A stretch of DNA of 64,000 bases from Ktedonobacteria bacterium. GTDB taxonomy: Bacteria > Chloroflexota > Ktedonobacteria > Ktedonobacterales > JACDGC01. A program made the position numbers and the translations under genes. Below the pieces are notes generated by a model. That model was given only the letters and a program-made list of their open reading frames with translations. It did not search any database and had not been told where the DNA came from. The stretch covers positions 1 through 64,000 of the forward strand of contig DAIDGU010000030.1 in NCBI GenBank assembly GCA_027459785.1. Reading direction: 5' to 3'. Positions 33,467-41,720 of the stretch are shown in pieces (position 1 is the stretch's first letter; each line of letters starts with the position of its first letter).

Positions 33467-33475
33467 ATTATACCA
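33467..33475 (-). promoter_or_regulatory. Extended -10 promoter of the histidine kinase gene
   Basis: On the leftward strand the sequence reads TGG then TATAAT, with TATAAT at 33472-33467. It lies about 82 bases before the ATG. No good -35 is seen. Confidence 0.55.
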
Positions 33476-33658
33476 CCCTCTGCCTTGCAGTATAAGCGGC
33501 AAATATGGCTGAAGCCCGGCGATTCTGTAGCGAAAGCGTGGCGATTTTGTCGCTAGATCGCGCACGCCACTGGCCTGCTTACCCTGCCGGCTGGGCCTCC
33601 CATGCACTCATGTTCCCCTTGGATGATCGTCTCCTGCACGCGCCCATCGTCCCTGGAT
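33476..33658. other. Intergenic segment without recognised genes
   Basis: This is the remainder of the 332-bp gap between the histidine kinase and the Asp-box lipoprotein. I see no gene or clear regulatory motif here beyond the flanking promoter and terminator. Confidence 0.5.
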
Positions 33659-33693
33659 AAAAAACGCCGGGCGACCAGCGTTGGTCGTCCGGC
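33659..33693 (-). terminator. Rho-independent terminator of the Asp-box lipoprotein gene
   Basis: On the leftward strand GCCGGACGACCA pairs with TGGTCGCCCGGC (one G-U), followed by a run of six T. Confidence 0.88.
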
Positions 33694-33717
33694 AAAGTGG
33701 ATGCGCGTGAGGAGGAG

Positions 33718-34932
33718 CTAGCCGCCGAGGCCGGCTTCCAGCGTCAGGCCGTTGTTAATCGCCGTCCAGGTCTTGCCCAGATCGGTGCTGGTGGCCGGCC
33801 CTTTGGCCTGGTCCAGCGACGAGGTATAGACCGTCTTGTCGCTGCTGTAGTTCGGCGAGAAGATGAAAGGCGGCTCGTTCGCGCCGCGCTGTGTCACCGG
33901 GCCGTAGTTGGTCCAGGTGCCGCCGCCGTTGGTGGAAATGAACGTGCCGTGCGGCGCGCTGCTGCCGCTATCCACCGCCGCGCTGATGAGCGCGATGGTC
34001 TTGTCGGCACTGTAGGTCGGCGAGAAGACGACGCTGGCGATCTGGTCCGCTGTGATCGGCGATTTCAGGTTGCTCCAGCTTTGGCCGCCGTTCGTCGAGA
34101 TCTGCTCTTTGTCGTTGCTGACGGCGATGAGCGTCTGATCGCTGGCGAAGTTGGACGATAGCGCGACCACATGTTGGCGCTCGCTGAGTACCTGCGTCCA
34201 CGTGCTGCCGCCATCGGTGGATTTATACAGCGCGGGGGTCAGGTTGACGGTGAAGCCGGCAAAGATCGTCTTATCGGTCTTGAACGAGGGCGAGACCACG
34301 AACAGATCGGGATCGCCCGCGCCCTGCGGGCCATTCGCCGCCGTCCAGTTCTGCCCGCCATCGGTCGAGATGTAGAACGATCCGGTGCTGGTGGGGCAGT
34401 TCACCGGCGCGGCGGTCGGCACCGGTGTGCCTGGTGCCGTCGTCCCGGATGTGCCGGTCGATGTCGTCGTCGTGCTGGTACTCCTGGGCGGCTGCTGATC
34501 GACGCCGTACACCGTTTTGTCGCTGGCGAAGTTCGGCGAGACGGCCTTGACGATGACGCACAGCGGCGCCCACGTTTTGCCGCCGTCGCTCGAAGTGGAA
34601 TCGCCCAGGAAGAGCGTGTTATCCGTAGCGAAGTTGGGCGAGGCGATCAAGCCGTCGCCGCGCTGGGTGAAGGACTCCGCCCCCACTTTCGTCCAACTGC
34701 TGCCGCTATATTGATAGATAGTGTTGGCGCTGTCGGCGAGCAGTGTGGTGCCGCTCGCACCGCCGGCGGCGACCAGGGTATTGACGATATAATCGCAGGT
34801 CTGGGGGGTGCATTGGCTCCCCGTCAGCCCCGACAGATCGCAGCCACCCAGGGCCAATGATGCGGCCAGGACCGCGCCGGCCCCAACGAGCCAGGGGCGT
34901 CGGAGGGCGTTCTGTAACAGATGAGCTGGCAT
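33718..34932 (-). CDS. Secreted lipoprotein with Asp-box (BNR/sialidase-like) repeats
   Basis: The 404-residue protein has a signal peptide ending in the lipobox LALGGC (C31), so it is lipid-anchored on the cell surface. The mature part carries at least six Asp-box motifs of the type SxDGGxTW (SSDGGKTW, STDGGQNW, STDGGSTW, STNGGQSW, STNGGGTW, STDLGKTW), forming a beta-propeller like sortilin or photosystem assembly factors. Propellers of this type bind ligands or glycans. Typical sialidase catalytic residues are not evident. A Thr/Ser-rich insert (about 145-175) interrupts it. AAGGAGAAA precedes the ATG, and a strong terminator follows. Confidence 0.85.
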   Translation of the reverse strand: MPAHLLQNALRRPWLVGAGAVLAASLALGGCDLSGLTGSQCTPQTCDYIVNTLVAAGGASGTTLLADSANTIYQYSGSSWTKVGAESFTQRGDGLIASPNFATDNTLFLGDSTSSDGGKTWAPLCVIVKAVSPNFASDKTVYGVDQQPPRSTSTTTTSTGTSGTTAPGTPVPTAAPVNCPTSTGSFYISTDGGQNWTAANGPQGAGDPDLFVVSPSFKTDKTIFAGFTVNLTPALYKSTDGGSTWTQVLSERQHVVALSSNFASDQTLIAVSNDKEQISTNGGQSWSNLKSPITADQIASVVFSPTYSADKTIALISAAVDSGSSAPHGTFISTNGGGTWTNYGPVTQRGANEPPFIFSPNYSSDKTVYTSSLDQAKGPATSTDLGKTWTAINNGLTLEAGLGG

Positions 34933-35301
34933 CTACGTAAATTTCTCCTTCATGGCTTGCCCGATCTCCCGTCCGGTTCCCCTAACGCGATGGGCGTCTT
35001 GGTGTTGAGCATAGCAATCCCCAGCCGCGCTGACAAGGCAGAGACCCACAATTTGCGAAGGATGTGAGCAAGTTCACCATTGGCGTCTCCCTGGTGTGTG
35101 AGGCTTGTCACACTTTCCCGTAAAGTGACATGCATCACTGTCATTGCGACTTCACAGCCCCCGAATTTGCAGTATGCTTTCAACATCTGTCCCGGCACCT
35201 CACCGCCGGACATAACTCTGGCAAACGGTTTTATCTCAGAAAGGGGGAGCGGCGCACCGCTGCCGCCCGCAGGAACGGGCGACACATCGCGCCGCGAATG
35301 G
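34933..35301. other. Divergent intergenic region
   Basis: The 369 bases separate two divergent surface-protein genes. A small hairpin CACTTTcccgtAAAGTG lies near 35110, and the AT-rich stretch 35120-35190 probably holds the protease promoter, whose boxes I cannot fix. The frame of the protease gene is open through this region to 35080 but looks noncoding. Confidence 0.5.
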
Positions 35302-37206
35302 ATGCGCACAGCACACACCTTCTGGTCGCGGTGGACGCCCCGCTTCGGCGTCTTGATCGCCATCCCGGCGCTGCTGGTGGCAGCATGCTCGGTGCCTGGT
35401 GGCACTACCAATTCCGTGCAAGGGACGCTTTCGGGAGCCTGCGCGGGCCGGCATGCGCCGACGCAGACCACCAGTTCGGGTGGCCTCGGCACCACGCCGA
35501 TCACCGGCGGTACGGGAGCCGTACCCGCGAATCAACCTATCCACCTGAATGTCGCGCTCAACGTCAACTATCCGGCGCTCGAAGCGTGCGTCAGCCAGCT
35601 CTATGACCCGTCTTCGCCGAACTACGGCCAGTACCTCAGCCCGCAAGAGGTCGCCAGCAACTTCGCGCCGTCCACCTCGGATGTCTCGAAGCTGACGCAG
35701 TACCTCACCAGCCAGGGTCTGAACGTGTCACAGACGTATGCGACCAACGCGGCCCTCACGGTTGACGGCACAGCGGCGCAGGTGGAAAAAGCCTTCAATG
35801 TGCAACTCGCCACGACCAGCAATAACCATTATGGTCCGACGGGTACCCCCTCGCTGCCTACCGATCTACAAAGCGTCATCGGCAGCATCACCGGCCTGAA
35901 GACCGAGGGTGATCCGCACTGCAACATCGACAACCCCAAGGACGGCCAGAGTTGCGGCCTGATCAGCCACTACTCGCACTACACGCTGCCCAAGGTGTTG
36001 CCGCACACGGCCAAAAAGGCGCATGATGTCAGCGGCGACTGCACGCTGGCCCAGACTGGCACGCCCATCACCGGCCAGATCTCGCAACTGCTGACGTGGT
36101 CGGATCTGAGCAGCGCGTATGGCCTCGACACCTTGAAAGGTGAGGGCTACGACGGCGGTAACTCGTCGATCGGCTTCGTTGAATTCGACACCTACCAGCG
36201 CAGCGATGTCGTCAACTACATGCTCTGCGCCAACACCTACGCGAAAGATCGCCTGCAAACCGTCAACGTCGATGTCGGCGCGAGCGATCCGGCGGCAGAC
36301 TCCGCCCCCGGCGCGGGCGAAGCGACCCTGGACCTGGAACTGGCCGCCGGCCTGACGGGTAAAAATACCAAGCTCCTCGATTACTATGCGCCGAACAACG
36401 CGAACTGGGAAGCGGAATTGCAGGACATCCTGCAAAAAGTGGCCGCTGATAAGAAGGTGTCCGTCCTCTCGATCAGCTATGGCGACTTCGAGAAAGACCT
36501 GACCCCGACCTACATGGCTGCGGTCAACGACAGCATGAAGCTGCTGGCGGCGGAAGGCATCACCACGTTTGTCGCCAGCGGCGACTGCGCGGCCTTCGGC
36601 GGCGGTCAATATGGTGAACGGGATGTCAGCTTCCCGGCCAGCGCGCCCTACGCGGTCGCGGTCGGCGGCACGACCCTGACGCCAGACGCCACCGGCGCAC
36701 GCCAGAGCGAGACGACTTGGGTGGACGACAGCGCCAGCGCCAGCCAGCCTTGCCAGAACACCTGGGGTTCCACTGGCGGCCTGAGCGTGGTGCCAAGCTT
36801 CACGGTGCCGGCATGGCAGAAAGGCACCGGCGTCAGCAATCAGTATAGTGATGGTGAGCGCCAGGTACCAGATGTCTCGGCGGCGGCGATCAACATCTCG
36901 TTCTACTACACGGCCATCCCTGGCGTGCAGGGGCTGTGGCTCGGCGTCGGTGGCACCAGCGCCGCCGCACCCATCTGGGCCTCCGGCACCGATATCGTGA
37001 ACCAGGCGCTCGCGGCGAAGGGCAAGCCCGCCGTCGGTGGCGTCCCCACGATCTACTCGATCGCCAACAGCAGTAACTACAGCTCGGCGTTCTACGATGT
37101 GACGAAGGGTGACAACCTCTTCTACAAAGCCGGCACTGGCTGGGACTTCGTGACCGGCTGGGGTACGCCGAACTTCGACAAGATCGCCTCGGCCCTCGGC
37201 GGCTAA
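35302..37206 (+). CDS. Sedolisin (peptidase S53, kumamolisin-like) lipoprotein
   Basis: The protein (634 aa) is a secreted serine-carboxyl peptidase, a family of acid-active endopeptidases. The N-terminal segment has a lipobox LLVAAC (C29). The prodomain covers about residues 75-200 (NVNYPALEACVSQLYDPSSPNYG). The catalytic set is E340 and D344 in GEATLDLE, D428 in ASGD and S553 in GGTSAAAP, with a C-terminal calcium site near FYDVTKGDN and TGWGTPN. The ATG at 35302 is the first that makes a sensible signal peptide, but no Shine-Dalgarno is visible close to it. A hairpin follows the gene. Confidence 0.9.
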   Translation: MRTAHTFWSRWTPRFGVLIAIPALLVAACSVPGGTTNSVQGTLSGACAGRHAPTQTTSSGGLGTTPITGGTGAVPANQPIHLNVALNVNYPALEACVSQLYDPSSPNYGQYLSPQEVASNFAPSTSDVSKLTQYLTSQGLNVSQTYATNAALTVDGTAAQVEKAFNVQLATTSNNHYGPTGTPSLPTDLQSVIGSITGLKTEGDPHCNIDNPKDGQSCGLISHYSHYTLPKVLPHTAKKAHDVSGDCTLAQTGTPITGQISQLLTWSDLSSAYGLDTLKGEGYDGGNSSIGFVEFDTYQRSDVVNYMLCANTYAKDRLQTVNVDVGASDPAADSAPGAGEATLDLELAAGLTGKNTKLLDYYAPNNANWEAELQDILQKVAADKKVSVLSISYGDFEKDLTPTYMAAVNDSMKLLAAEGITTFVASGDCAAFGGGQYGERDVSFPASAPYAVAVGGTTLTPDATGARQSETTWVDDSASASQPCQNTWGSTGGLSVVPSFTVPAWQKGTGVSNQYSDGERQVPDVSAAAINISFYYTAIPGVQGLWLGVGGTSAAAPIWASGTDIVNQALAAKGKPAVGGVPTIYSIANSSNYSSAFYDVTKGDNLFYKAGTGWDFVTGWGTPNFDKIASALGG

Positions 37207-37297
37207 ACACAACGGCCAGACAGGCATGTCTGCCCCGCAATCCTGGCACGGGCGCGCTCCAGCGCGCCCCGCGTCCCGGAACCTGCATCCGGGCAAC

Positions 37298-37342
37298 GAA
37301 CACGGCTCCTGGAAGGAAATCTACCTCTCAGGAGTCGTGTTC
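37298..37342 (+). terminator. Hairpin after the sedolisin gene
   Basis: GAACACGGCTCCTG pairs with CAGGAGTCGTGTTC (one G-U) around a 17-base loop. No T-run follows. A copy of the dispersed GACAGGCATGTC palindrome lies just before it (about 37213-37235). Confidence 0.6.
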
Positions 37343-37397
37343 CTGCAATTCTGACAAAATAGGCAGCAAAAAGCCTGGCTTTCTGAACGCATTGCCA

Positions 37398-37427
37398 TTG
37401 AAATAACACCACTGCATGCCATATACT
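37398..37427 (+). promoter_or_regulatory. Promoter of an unassigned RNA
   Basis: TTGAAA (37398-37403), an 18-base spacer and TATACT (37422-37427). Transcription should start near 37434. No reading frame begins downstream on this strand. Confidence 0.7.
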
Positions 37428-37433
37428 ATCTAA

Positions 37434-37616
37434 AGGTTCCACGAAGTGGGTGGTTGTGGATGTGAGGCGGAAGCGGCTCGACGGTTGTGGGGATAGTGTA
37501 GTTGGGCGAGAGCTTCGTGAGGACCGTCAAACGCGAGAGATAGCGCGTAGCCAAGATGCTGTTGGAATATCAGGCGGTGTCGGGCGAGCTACGCATCCCT
37601 ATCTCTCGTTTTTTTT
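37434..37616 (+). ncRNA. Candidate structured noncoding RNA (about 183 nt)
   Basis: A good promoter leads into a region without ORF that ends in a strong terminator. The middle has the stem GACGGT (about 37479) / ACCGTC (37522-37527). The 3' part is a compound hairpin: CGAGAGATAG (37534-37543) pairs with CTATCTCTCG (37599-37608), and GCGTAG (37545-37550) pairs with CTACGC (37589-37594). A 38-base apical part follows these stems, and eight T end the unit. The size is like 6S RNA, but the 5' and 3' ends do not pair. I also see no hallmarks of tmRNA, SRP RNA or RNase P RNA. The next gene is convergent, so this is not a leader. It is a new or unrecognised small RNA. Confidence 0.55.
37534..37616 (+). 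terminator. Terminator hairpin with eight T
   Basis: The two stacked stems described for the RNA (10 bp and 6 bp, with a small internal loop) are followed by TTTTTTTT at 37609-37616. Confidence 0.88.
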
Positions 37617-37663
37617 ATGAGCGGTTGCACATCCCGCCCGATTGAAGATAATGCTGTGGTGTT

Positions 37664-37921
37664 TTATGGCAGCGGCGCGGGTTGCGCGGCAGCCCCAAAC
37701 AGTGATTCGGCCTGGGTGTTATCCACCTGGTATTGATAGCCGCACAGGCCACAGCGCGCGATGGTCTTTTTGGCTCCGATGGGAAACACCGGAATGAAGA
37801 ACAGCGTGAACCAGCGGCGCGTCTGAAAAGCCGTTGTCATCGCGTCGCGGTGGCAGTTTGGGCAGTTCAGTTGGCGCTGGCCCAGCGCCTTATTACGCGA
37901 CCGCAATCCCCAAATGATCAT
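37664..37921 (-). CDS. Zinc-ribbon membrane-associated small protein
   Basis: The 85-residue product has the layout of small bacterial zinc-ribbon proteins: CPNC (residues 20-23), a hydrophobic stretch (about 37-50; WFTLFFIPVFPIG), then CGLCG (57-61). The fold probably sits at the inner face of the membrane. Similar proteins are widespread and uncharacterised. The gene is convergent with the candidate RNA. Confidence 0.7.
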   Translation of the reverse strand: MIIWGLRSRNKALGQRQLNCPNCHRDAMTTAFQTRRWFTLFFIPVFPIGAKKTIARCGLCGYQYQVDNTQAESLFGAAAQPAPLP

Positions 37922-38060
37922 ACAATCCCTCGCTTTTGGCTAACAAAAGTCCCGGTACAAACCGAGCTTGGCTCATTGTACCGGGCGGCATCTGCTCTGT
38001 CAATGGCAGATGTGGATGATCGGGCAAGGTGGTGGGGACCGTTTCCCGCGCTGGGGCATT

Positions 38061-38318
38061 CTAGGCGTCGCCCTGGTGGCGCTTCACAGCGTCGATGATC
38101 GTCTGGGACTCCGGGAAGCCGCCATCACGGTACATCGCGTGAACCAATTCGCCCGCCACCGTCACATCGAACGAGCCATCGTACCAGGGGATGATCTCGA
38201 TCTCCGCCAGTTCATGGCGAAATTCGCGCATCAGGGCATCCGCCAAGGCCAGCGTCTGCGGCTCATAACCGCACTCCGAACAGTAGGTGATGGTCACTTT
38301 GACCAGTTTCTTCGCCAT
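38061..38318 (-). CDS. Rdx/SelW-like thioredoxin-fold protein
   Basis: The 85-residue protein matches the Rdx family (SelT/SelW/SelH-like). The redox motif CSEC (residues 13-16 in VTITYCSECGYEP) is the Cys form of the CxxU of selenoproteins. The C-terminal GGFPES (about 66-71) is also typical. It may reduce or glutathionylate partner proteins. I chose the ATG at 38318, which follows a G-rich site; the longer frame to 38423 overlaps the upstream gene. It lies 16 bases after the thioredoxin-like gene, indicating an operon. Confidence 0.8.
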   Translation of the reverse strand: MAKKLVKVTITYCSECGYEPQTLALADALMREFRHELAEIEIIPWYDGSFDVTVAGELVHAMYRDGGFPESQTIIDAVKRHQGDA

Positions 38319-38334
38319 ACGTGCGCCCCCCGTA

Positions 38335-38934
38335 TTATGCCCGACTGCCGGTGGCGATGGCGCGCAGGTCGCGTACCACGTCCTGGTTGTCTTGCGCTTT
38401 CGTGGCCTCGCGCTGCGTGGCAATGGCCTGCATCAACTGCGTGCGCGCCTCTTCGGGCAACTGGGCGATGGGCGCGTCGGGCGGCCCGAATTCCGGGTGC
38501 TGCGCCGACAGGTCGCGGCGGATCTGCGCCTGGCGCTCGGAGACGCTGGCGGGCCGCTCAATGAAATGGCCGAGTTCGTGGAACTGCGGATCAAAGAAGA
38601 CGAAGACTGGGATCGAGCGGTATTGCCCTTCCTTCAGGTATTGATCCATCAGGTCCAGATGCTGGTCGCGCAGGAAGATGCGCAGGTTCAGCTTGCCGCT
38701 CGCCTCAGCCAGCCGGCCCAGCACGGGCAGATTGTTGATCACGTCGCCACACCAATCTTCCGCCAGCACCAGCACGTTCAGCGGTTGCGGCAAATCCTTG
38801 AAAGCTGCCACATCTGCTGGATCAAGCTGCACGCCCTGCTCGTTGGCAACGAAACGCTCCTGGTTGCGCGTCATCTGCGCCTTATATTCGTCATAAGTCA
38901 TGCCCTGCGCGAAACGCTCTGCGGTGATCGCCAT
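38335..38934 (-). CDS. Thioredoxin-family protein with WCGD in place of WCxxC
   Basis: The 199-residue protein belongs to the thioredoxin-like family of which only one active-site Cys remains (VLAEDWCGDVINNLPVL, C62). The cis-Pro is in YRSIPVFVFFD. Members of this group are found in many Gram-positive and Chloroflexota genomes with unknown roles; a one-Cys site would allow mixed disulfides but not classical dithiol exchange. GAGGAG precedes the ATG at 38934. The Rdx gene next to it may form a redox pair with it. Confidence 0.8.
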   Translation of the reverse strand: MAITAERFAQGMTYDEYKAQMTRNQERFVANEQGVQLDPADVAAFKDLPQPLNVLVLAEDWCGDVINNLPVLGRLAEASGKLNLRIFLRDQHLDLMDQYLKEGQYRSIPVFVFFDPQFHELGHFIERPASVSERQAQIRRDLSAQHPEFGPPDAPIAQLPEEARTQLMQAIATQREATKAQDNQDVVRDLRAIATGSRA

Positions 38935-39230
38935 CGTCGCTGCTCCTCGTGTTGTTTTCCGTCATGCGCTACCCTTGCCGTAGCGCAATACTACATAATG
39001 TATAGTAGGGCGCTGAGGGTTGAATGCGCAAGGGGCGACGAGCGCACGAGGGGAAACGGGGAGCGCCGGAAGCGACGAGGGGAAACGGAGCGCCGGGAGC
39101 CGGGAGCGCCGGGAGCGCCGGGAGCCGGGAGCTAAACCTCTCGGCTCGGAAAAGGAACCCCTGCGGGCTAGAGTTTGACATACGCGAACCGTAGCGCGCC
39201 GATATATAACGATGCAAGCCGGATGGCTGT
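38935..39230. other. Intergenic region with short GC-rich repeats
   Basis: Short direct repeats of GGAGCGCCGG and GAGGGGAAACGG type occupy about 39045-39135. I see no gene. Confidence 0.6.
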
Positions 39231-40118
39231 TTAGGGCAACGGCACGCGCCAGTCGATCTCCCAGCCGGTCGCGCTGCTCACGGACCAGTGAACCTGATCG
39301 CCGTGCTGCTGCCAGGTTTGGTTGCCACCGGTGCCACTGGCATAGCTCCAGCCTTGCTTGGGGAGTTCGGTTTGCATGAAGGCGATGACGGAGGTCACGT
39401 CGCCCGCGCTGCAAATCTCCAACCCTCTTTGGCCGCCGGCGGCATCATCGGGGGCCAGCAGGGAAAGCGGTGGCAAGGCGACATAGTAGGTAAAGACGCT
39501 GGCGAAGGTCTGGTAGCCGTGAATCGGCGAACTGGCGAAATTCGGATCGGAGCAGGTAGGTGCCGTCGGTGGCAAGAAGAGGCGCAATTGATAGGTGGTC
39601 GCGCCGCCGTGATCGGTCACGTTTTCCAGGCCGACGAAGCGCTGGGGGGTGTCTTTGCCCCAGCAATAGGCGTCGCCGCAGGGCGCGAAATAGCCGCCGT
39701 CGAAGGGCAGCTTGGGCGCGTAGGCCCAGCCCGTGGCGGGATATTGGCTGGCGAAGAAAGACCGTACCGCCGTGGCGCTCGTCCCATCCGTGCAAGCCTG
39801 GTCGAGCAGGATCGTCCAGAGCGCGCTGCCGCCGTCAAGATGGCTGGTGACGGGAGCCACGAACGAGTGGGCCGGCAGGGCGGCGTCCCCGAAAGCCGTG
39901 AGCGCTGGCGAGCCATTCGGGATCGCGCCGGGCAAAAGGGTGGCACAGGTAGCCGCTGGCGCGGGCGTCGCTGTGCTGCTGGTTGCCGTGCTGCCGGTGC
40001 TGGTACCGCTGCCGGTGCTGGTGACAGTGATGGTGCCGCTGCATGCCGTGAAAAACAGGGCCAACGTGATGATCAGCGTTGTCGTGATCCCACGCGCCGA
40101 AAGCAATCTGTTCCGCAT
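39231..40118 (-). CDS. Lipoprotein, CGDAYCWGKD family, copy 1
   Basis: The 295-residue protein has a signal peptide with lipobox FFTAC (C26), a Thr/Ser-rich linker and a mature domain of about 240 residues. That domain includes PCGDAYCWGKDTPQRFVGLE (about 146-165) and Cys pairs that could form disulfides. FFASQYPATGW and LPKQGWSY look like the helix-plus-turn unit seen at the end of the TPR protein at 2994. No enzymatic motif recognised. GGAGGAG precedes the ATG. A paralogue lies about 440 bases upstream on the same strand. Confidence 0.8.
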   Translation of the reverse strand: MRNRLLSARGITTTLIITLALFFTACSGTITVTSTGSGTSTGSTATSSTATPAPAATCATLLPGAIPNGSPALTAFGDAALPAHSFVAPVTSHLDGGSALWTILLDQACTDGTSATAVRSFFASQYPATGWAYAPKLPFDGGYFAPCGDAYCWGKDTPQRFVGLENVTDHGGATTYQLRLFLPPTAPTCSDPNFASSPIHGYQTFASVFTYYVALPPLSLLAPDDAAGGQRGLEICSAGDVTSVIAFMQTELPKQGWSYASGTGGNQTWQQHGDQVHWSVSSATGWEIDWRVPLP

Positions 40119-40556
40119 CGTACTCCTCCGATAAGTTCTGATTGGTCGCCACGCGCGTGCAGCTTGTTCACTGCCGCGCTCGCAGAAAATAACGTGAGCC
40201 AGCCAATATTTCAGGCATCGCTGCTGCGAAATCGCTCACCACGGGTTTCAGATCCTTTGCTGGTGATGAGTATGGATAACGGAGGACAACCATCCCTGTC
40301 GGTCATGCGGCGGACAGGAATGTCCGCCCCACGATCACCCGGAGGACCGCCGTTCCCATAACACCGGAGGACCGCCATTCTTCCTAACCACGGAGGACCG
40401 CCATTCTTCCTAACCACGGAGGACCGCCATTCGCCATAAGCCCGGAGGACCGCCATTCTCCCTAACCACGGAGGACCGCCATTCTCCCTAACCACGGAGG
40501 ACAGACATTCCTGTCTGTCTGGCCCCGCTGACCACCGTCTTTCCCCGAAAGTGGTA
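40119..40556. repeat. 26-bp tandem repeat array between lipoprotein paralogues
   Basis: Seven units beginning GGAGGACCGCCATTCTTCC start at 40341, 40366, 40392, 40418, 40444, 40470 and 40496, a period of 25-26 bases. The last changes into the palindrome unit GGAGGACAGACATTCCTGTC. A GGACAGGAATGTCC palindrome is at about 40308-40332, and a related first unit at 40280. The 3' border GGCCCCGCTGACCACCGTC recurs almost unchanged at about 58049-58069. There are no unique spacers, so this is not a CRISPR array. Confidence 0.85.
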
Positions 40557-41540
40557 TCAGACCGCAGTTAAACAGGCAGTGTAGCTAAACGCATAGGCGT
40601 GTGGATAGCTTGTGCCGCCAGCAGTGTCGATGGCGATCATATTCGATCCCTTGCGCCAGATCGTGCCGGTGGTGCCGACGATGCAGCCGCTCGGCTCAGT
40701 GCCGTGGGACCAGCCGAGATAGGGCATGGTGAAAGCGAAATAGGCGGCGAGTGAGGTGGCATCGCCCGCCACGCACATGCTGTCACCGGGATCTTGCGCA
40801 TAGCCGTTCTGGTCGAAACCACTCGCAGGGCCATGCTCGCCGAGCGGCGGCGCGGGAACACCGGCCTGGCTACTAAGCAACCATTGCGCAAAGGGACCGC
40901 TGGGACCCAGGAAAGGGCCGACAGGGCATTGCGGCGTCGGTGGTGGCGTGAAGAGGCGGATACGATAGGTGACGTTGTTGTTGCCGGCATCAGTGACGTT
41001 TTCCAGGCCGACGTAGCGCGGCGCGGTGTCCTTGCCCCAACAATAGGCATCCCCACACGGAGCCGGATAGCTACCATTGAACGGTAAGGTGGCCGATTGC
41101 GCCCAGCCATGCGCCGGCAATTGCGCGGCGAAAAACGCCCGCACTGCTGTGCTGCTCGTGCCTGGTGAACAGGCGTTGAACAAGAAGATCGACCACTGCC
41201 CGGTGCCACTGCTATGCGCGGTGATCGCCGTGCTGACCGAACTCGCCGGGAACGTGACATCTGTGAAGCTGCCGCCGGCAGTGGCCGCGCCCGCGCCGGG
41301 CAGCAGCGTGGCGCATGTTGCCGCCGGGATGGGTGTATTCGTCGGCGCTGAGGCTGTCGTGGACGATGAGGTGCTGCCCGTCGTCGAGCCGCTGGAGGAT
41401 GAGCCGTCGCTGGCGGACGACGTTGCGCCGCCAAAGCTACAGGCCAGCAACGTCACGGCGACGGCCCCCAGCGCCAGGCTCGCCCGCAGGCCGCGCGCCC
41501 AGTGCCACTCCGGTGCGATATGGAAAAAAGTGGGGTCCAT
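40557..41540 (-). CDS. Lipoprotein, CGDAYCWGKD family, copy 2
   Basis: This 327-residue paralogue of the 39231-40118 protein has lipobox LLAC (C34 region), a Ser/Thr-rich linker, and the shared motifs TCATLLPGA, VRAFFAAQLPAHGW and PCGDAYCWGKDTAPRYVGLE. The middle part is longer than in copy 1. It should also be a surface lipoprotein. I chose the ATG at 41540 with AAAGGAAAC upstream; the frame is open to a TTG at 41558. The two genes have the same orientation and probably arose by duplication with the repeat array in between. Confidence 0.8.
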   Translation of the reverse strand: MDPTFFHIAPEWHWARGLRASLALGAVAVTLLACSFGGATSSASDGSSSSGSTTGSTSSSTTASAPTNTPIPAATCATLLPGAGAATAGGSFTDVTFPASSVSTAITAHSSGTGQWSIFLFNACSPGTSSTAVRAFFAAQLPAHGWAQSATLPFNGSYPAPCGDAYCWGKDTAPRYVGLENVTDAGNNNVTYRIRLFTPPPTPQCPVGPFLGPSGPFAQWLLSSQAGVPAPPLGEHGPASGFDQNGYAQDPGDSMCVAGDATSLAAYFAFTMPYLGWSHGTEPSGCIVGTTGTIWRKGSNMIAIDTAGGTSYPHAYAFSYTACLTAV

Positions 41541-41660
41541 AAGGGTGTTTCCTTTCAATAGGCTGTCCAGTGTGGAGTCTCTATCAAAAGGAAACGCGGG
41601 TGCGGCACATTTTCCGGCATGGGATGATCGCTACGGCCAGTGTTCCCGCACCATATCCGA

Positions 41661-41682
41661 GGGCAGACATTCCTGTCTGCCC
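41661..41682. repeat. GGGCAGACATTCCTGTCTGCCC palindrome
   Basis: This copy of the dispersed palindrome is perfect outside the central ATTCC and lies between nuoL and the second lipoprotein gene, where it may help end nuoJKL transcription. Confidence 0.7.
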
Positions 41683-41720
41683 GGACCAGAATAGATACCA
41701 TCGTGAACGCAAAGCGCTGG

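Noticed and set aside
34950..35504. Leftward ORF of 184 codons at the start of the sedolisin gene
   Set aside because: It overlaps the protease signal peptide and prodomain and has no motif or ribosome site.
37434..37616. 6S RNA, tmRNA, SRP RNA or RNase P RNA
   Set aside because: The ends do not pair as in 6S RNA, and no tRNA-like ends, SRP tetraloop motif or RNase P core sequences are visible.
40341..40520. Possible CRISPR array
   Set aside because: The units follow one another with a period of 26 bases. There are no unique spacers of usual length, and no cas genes are present.
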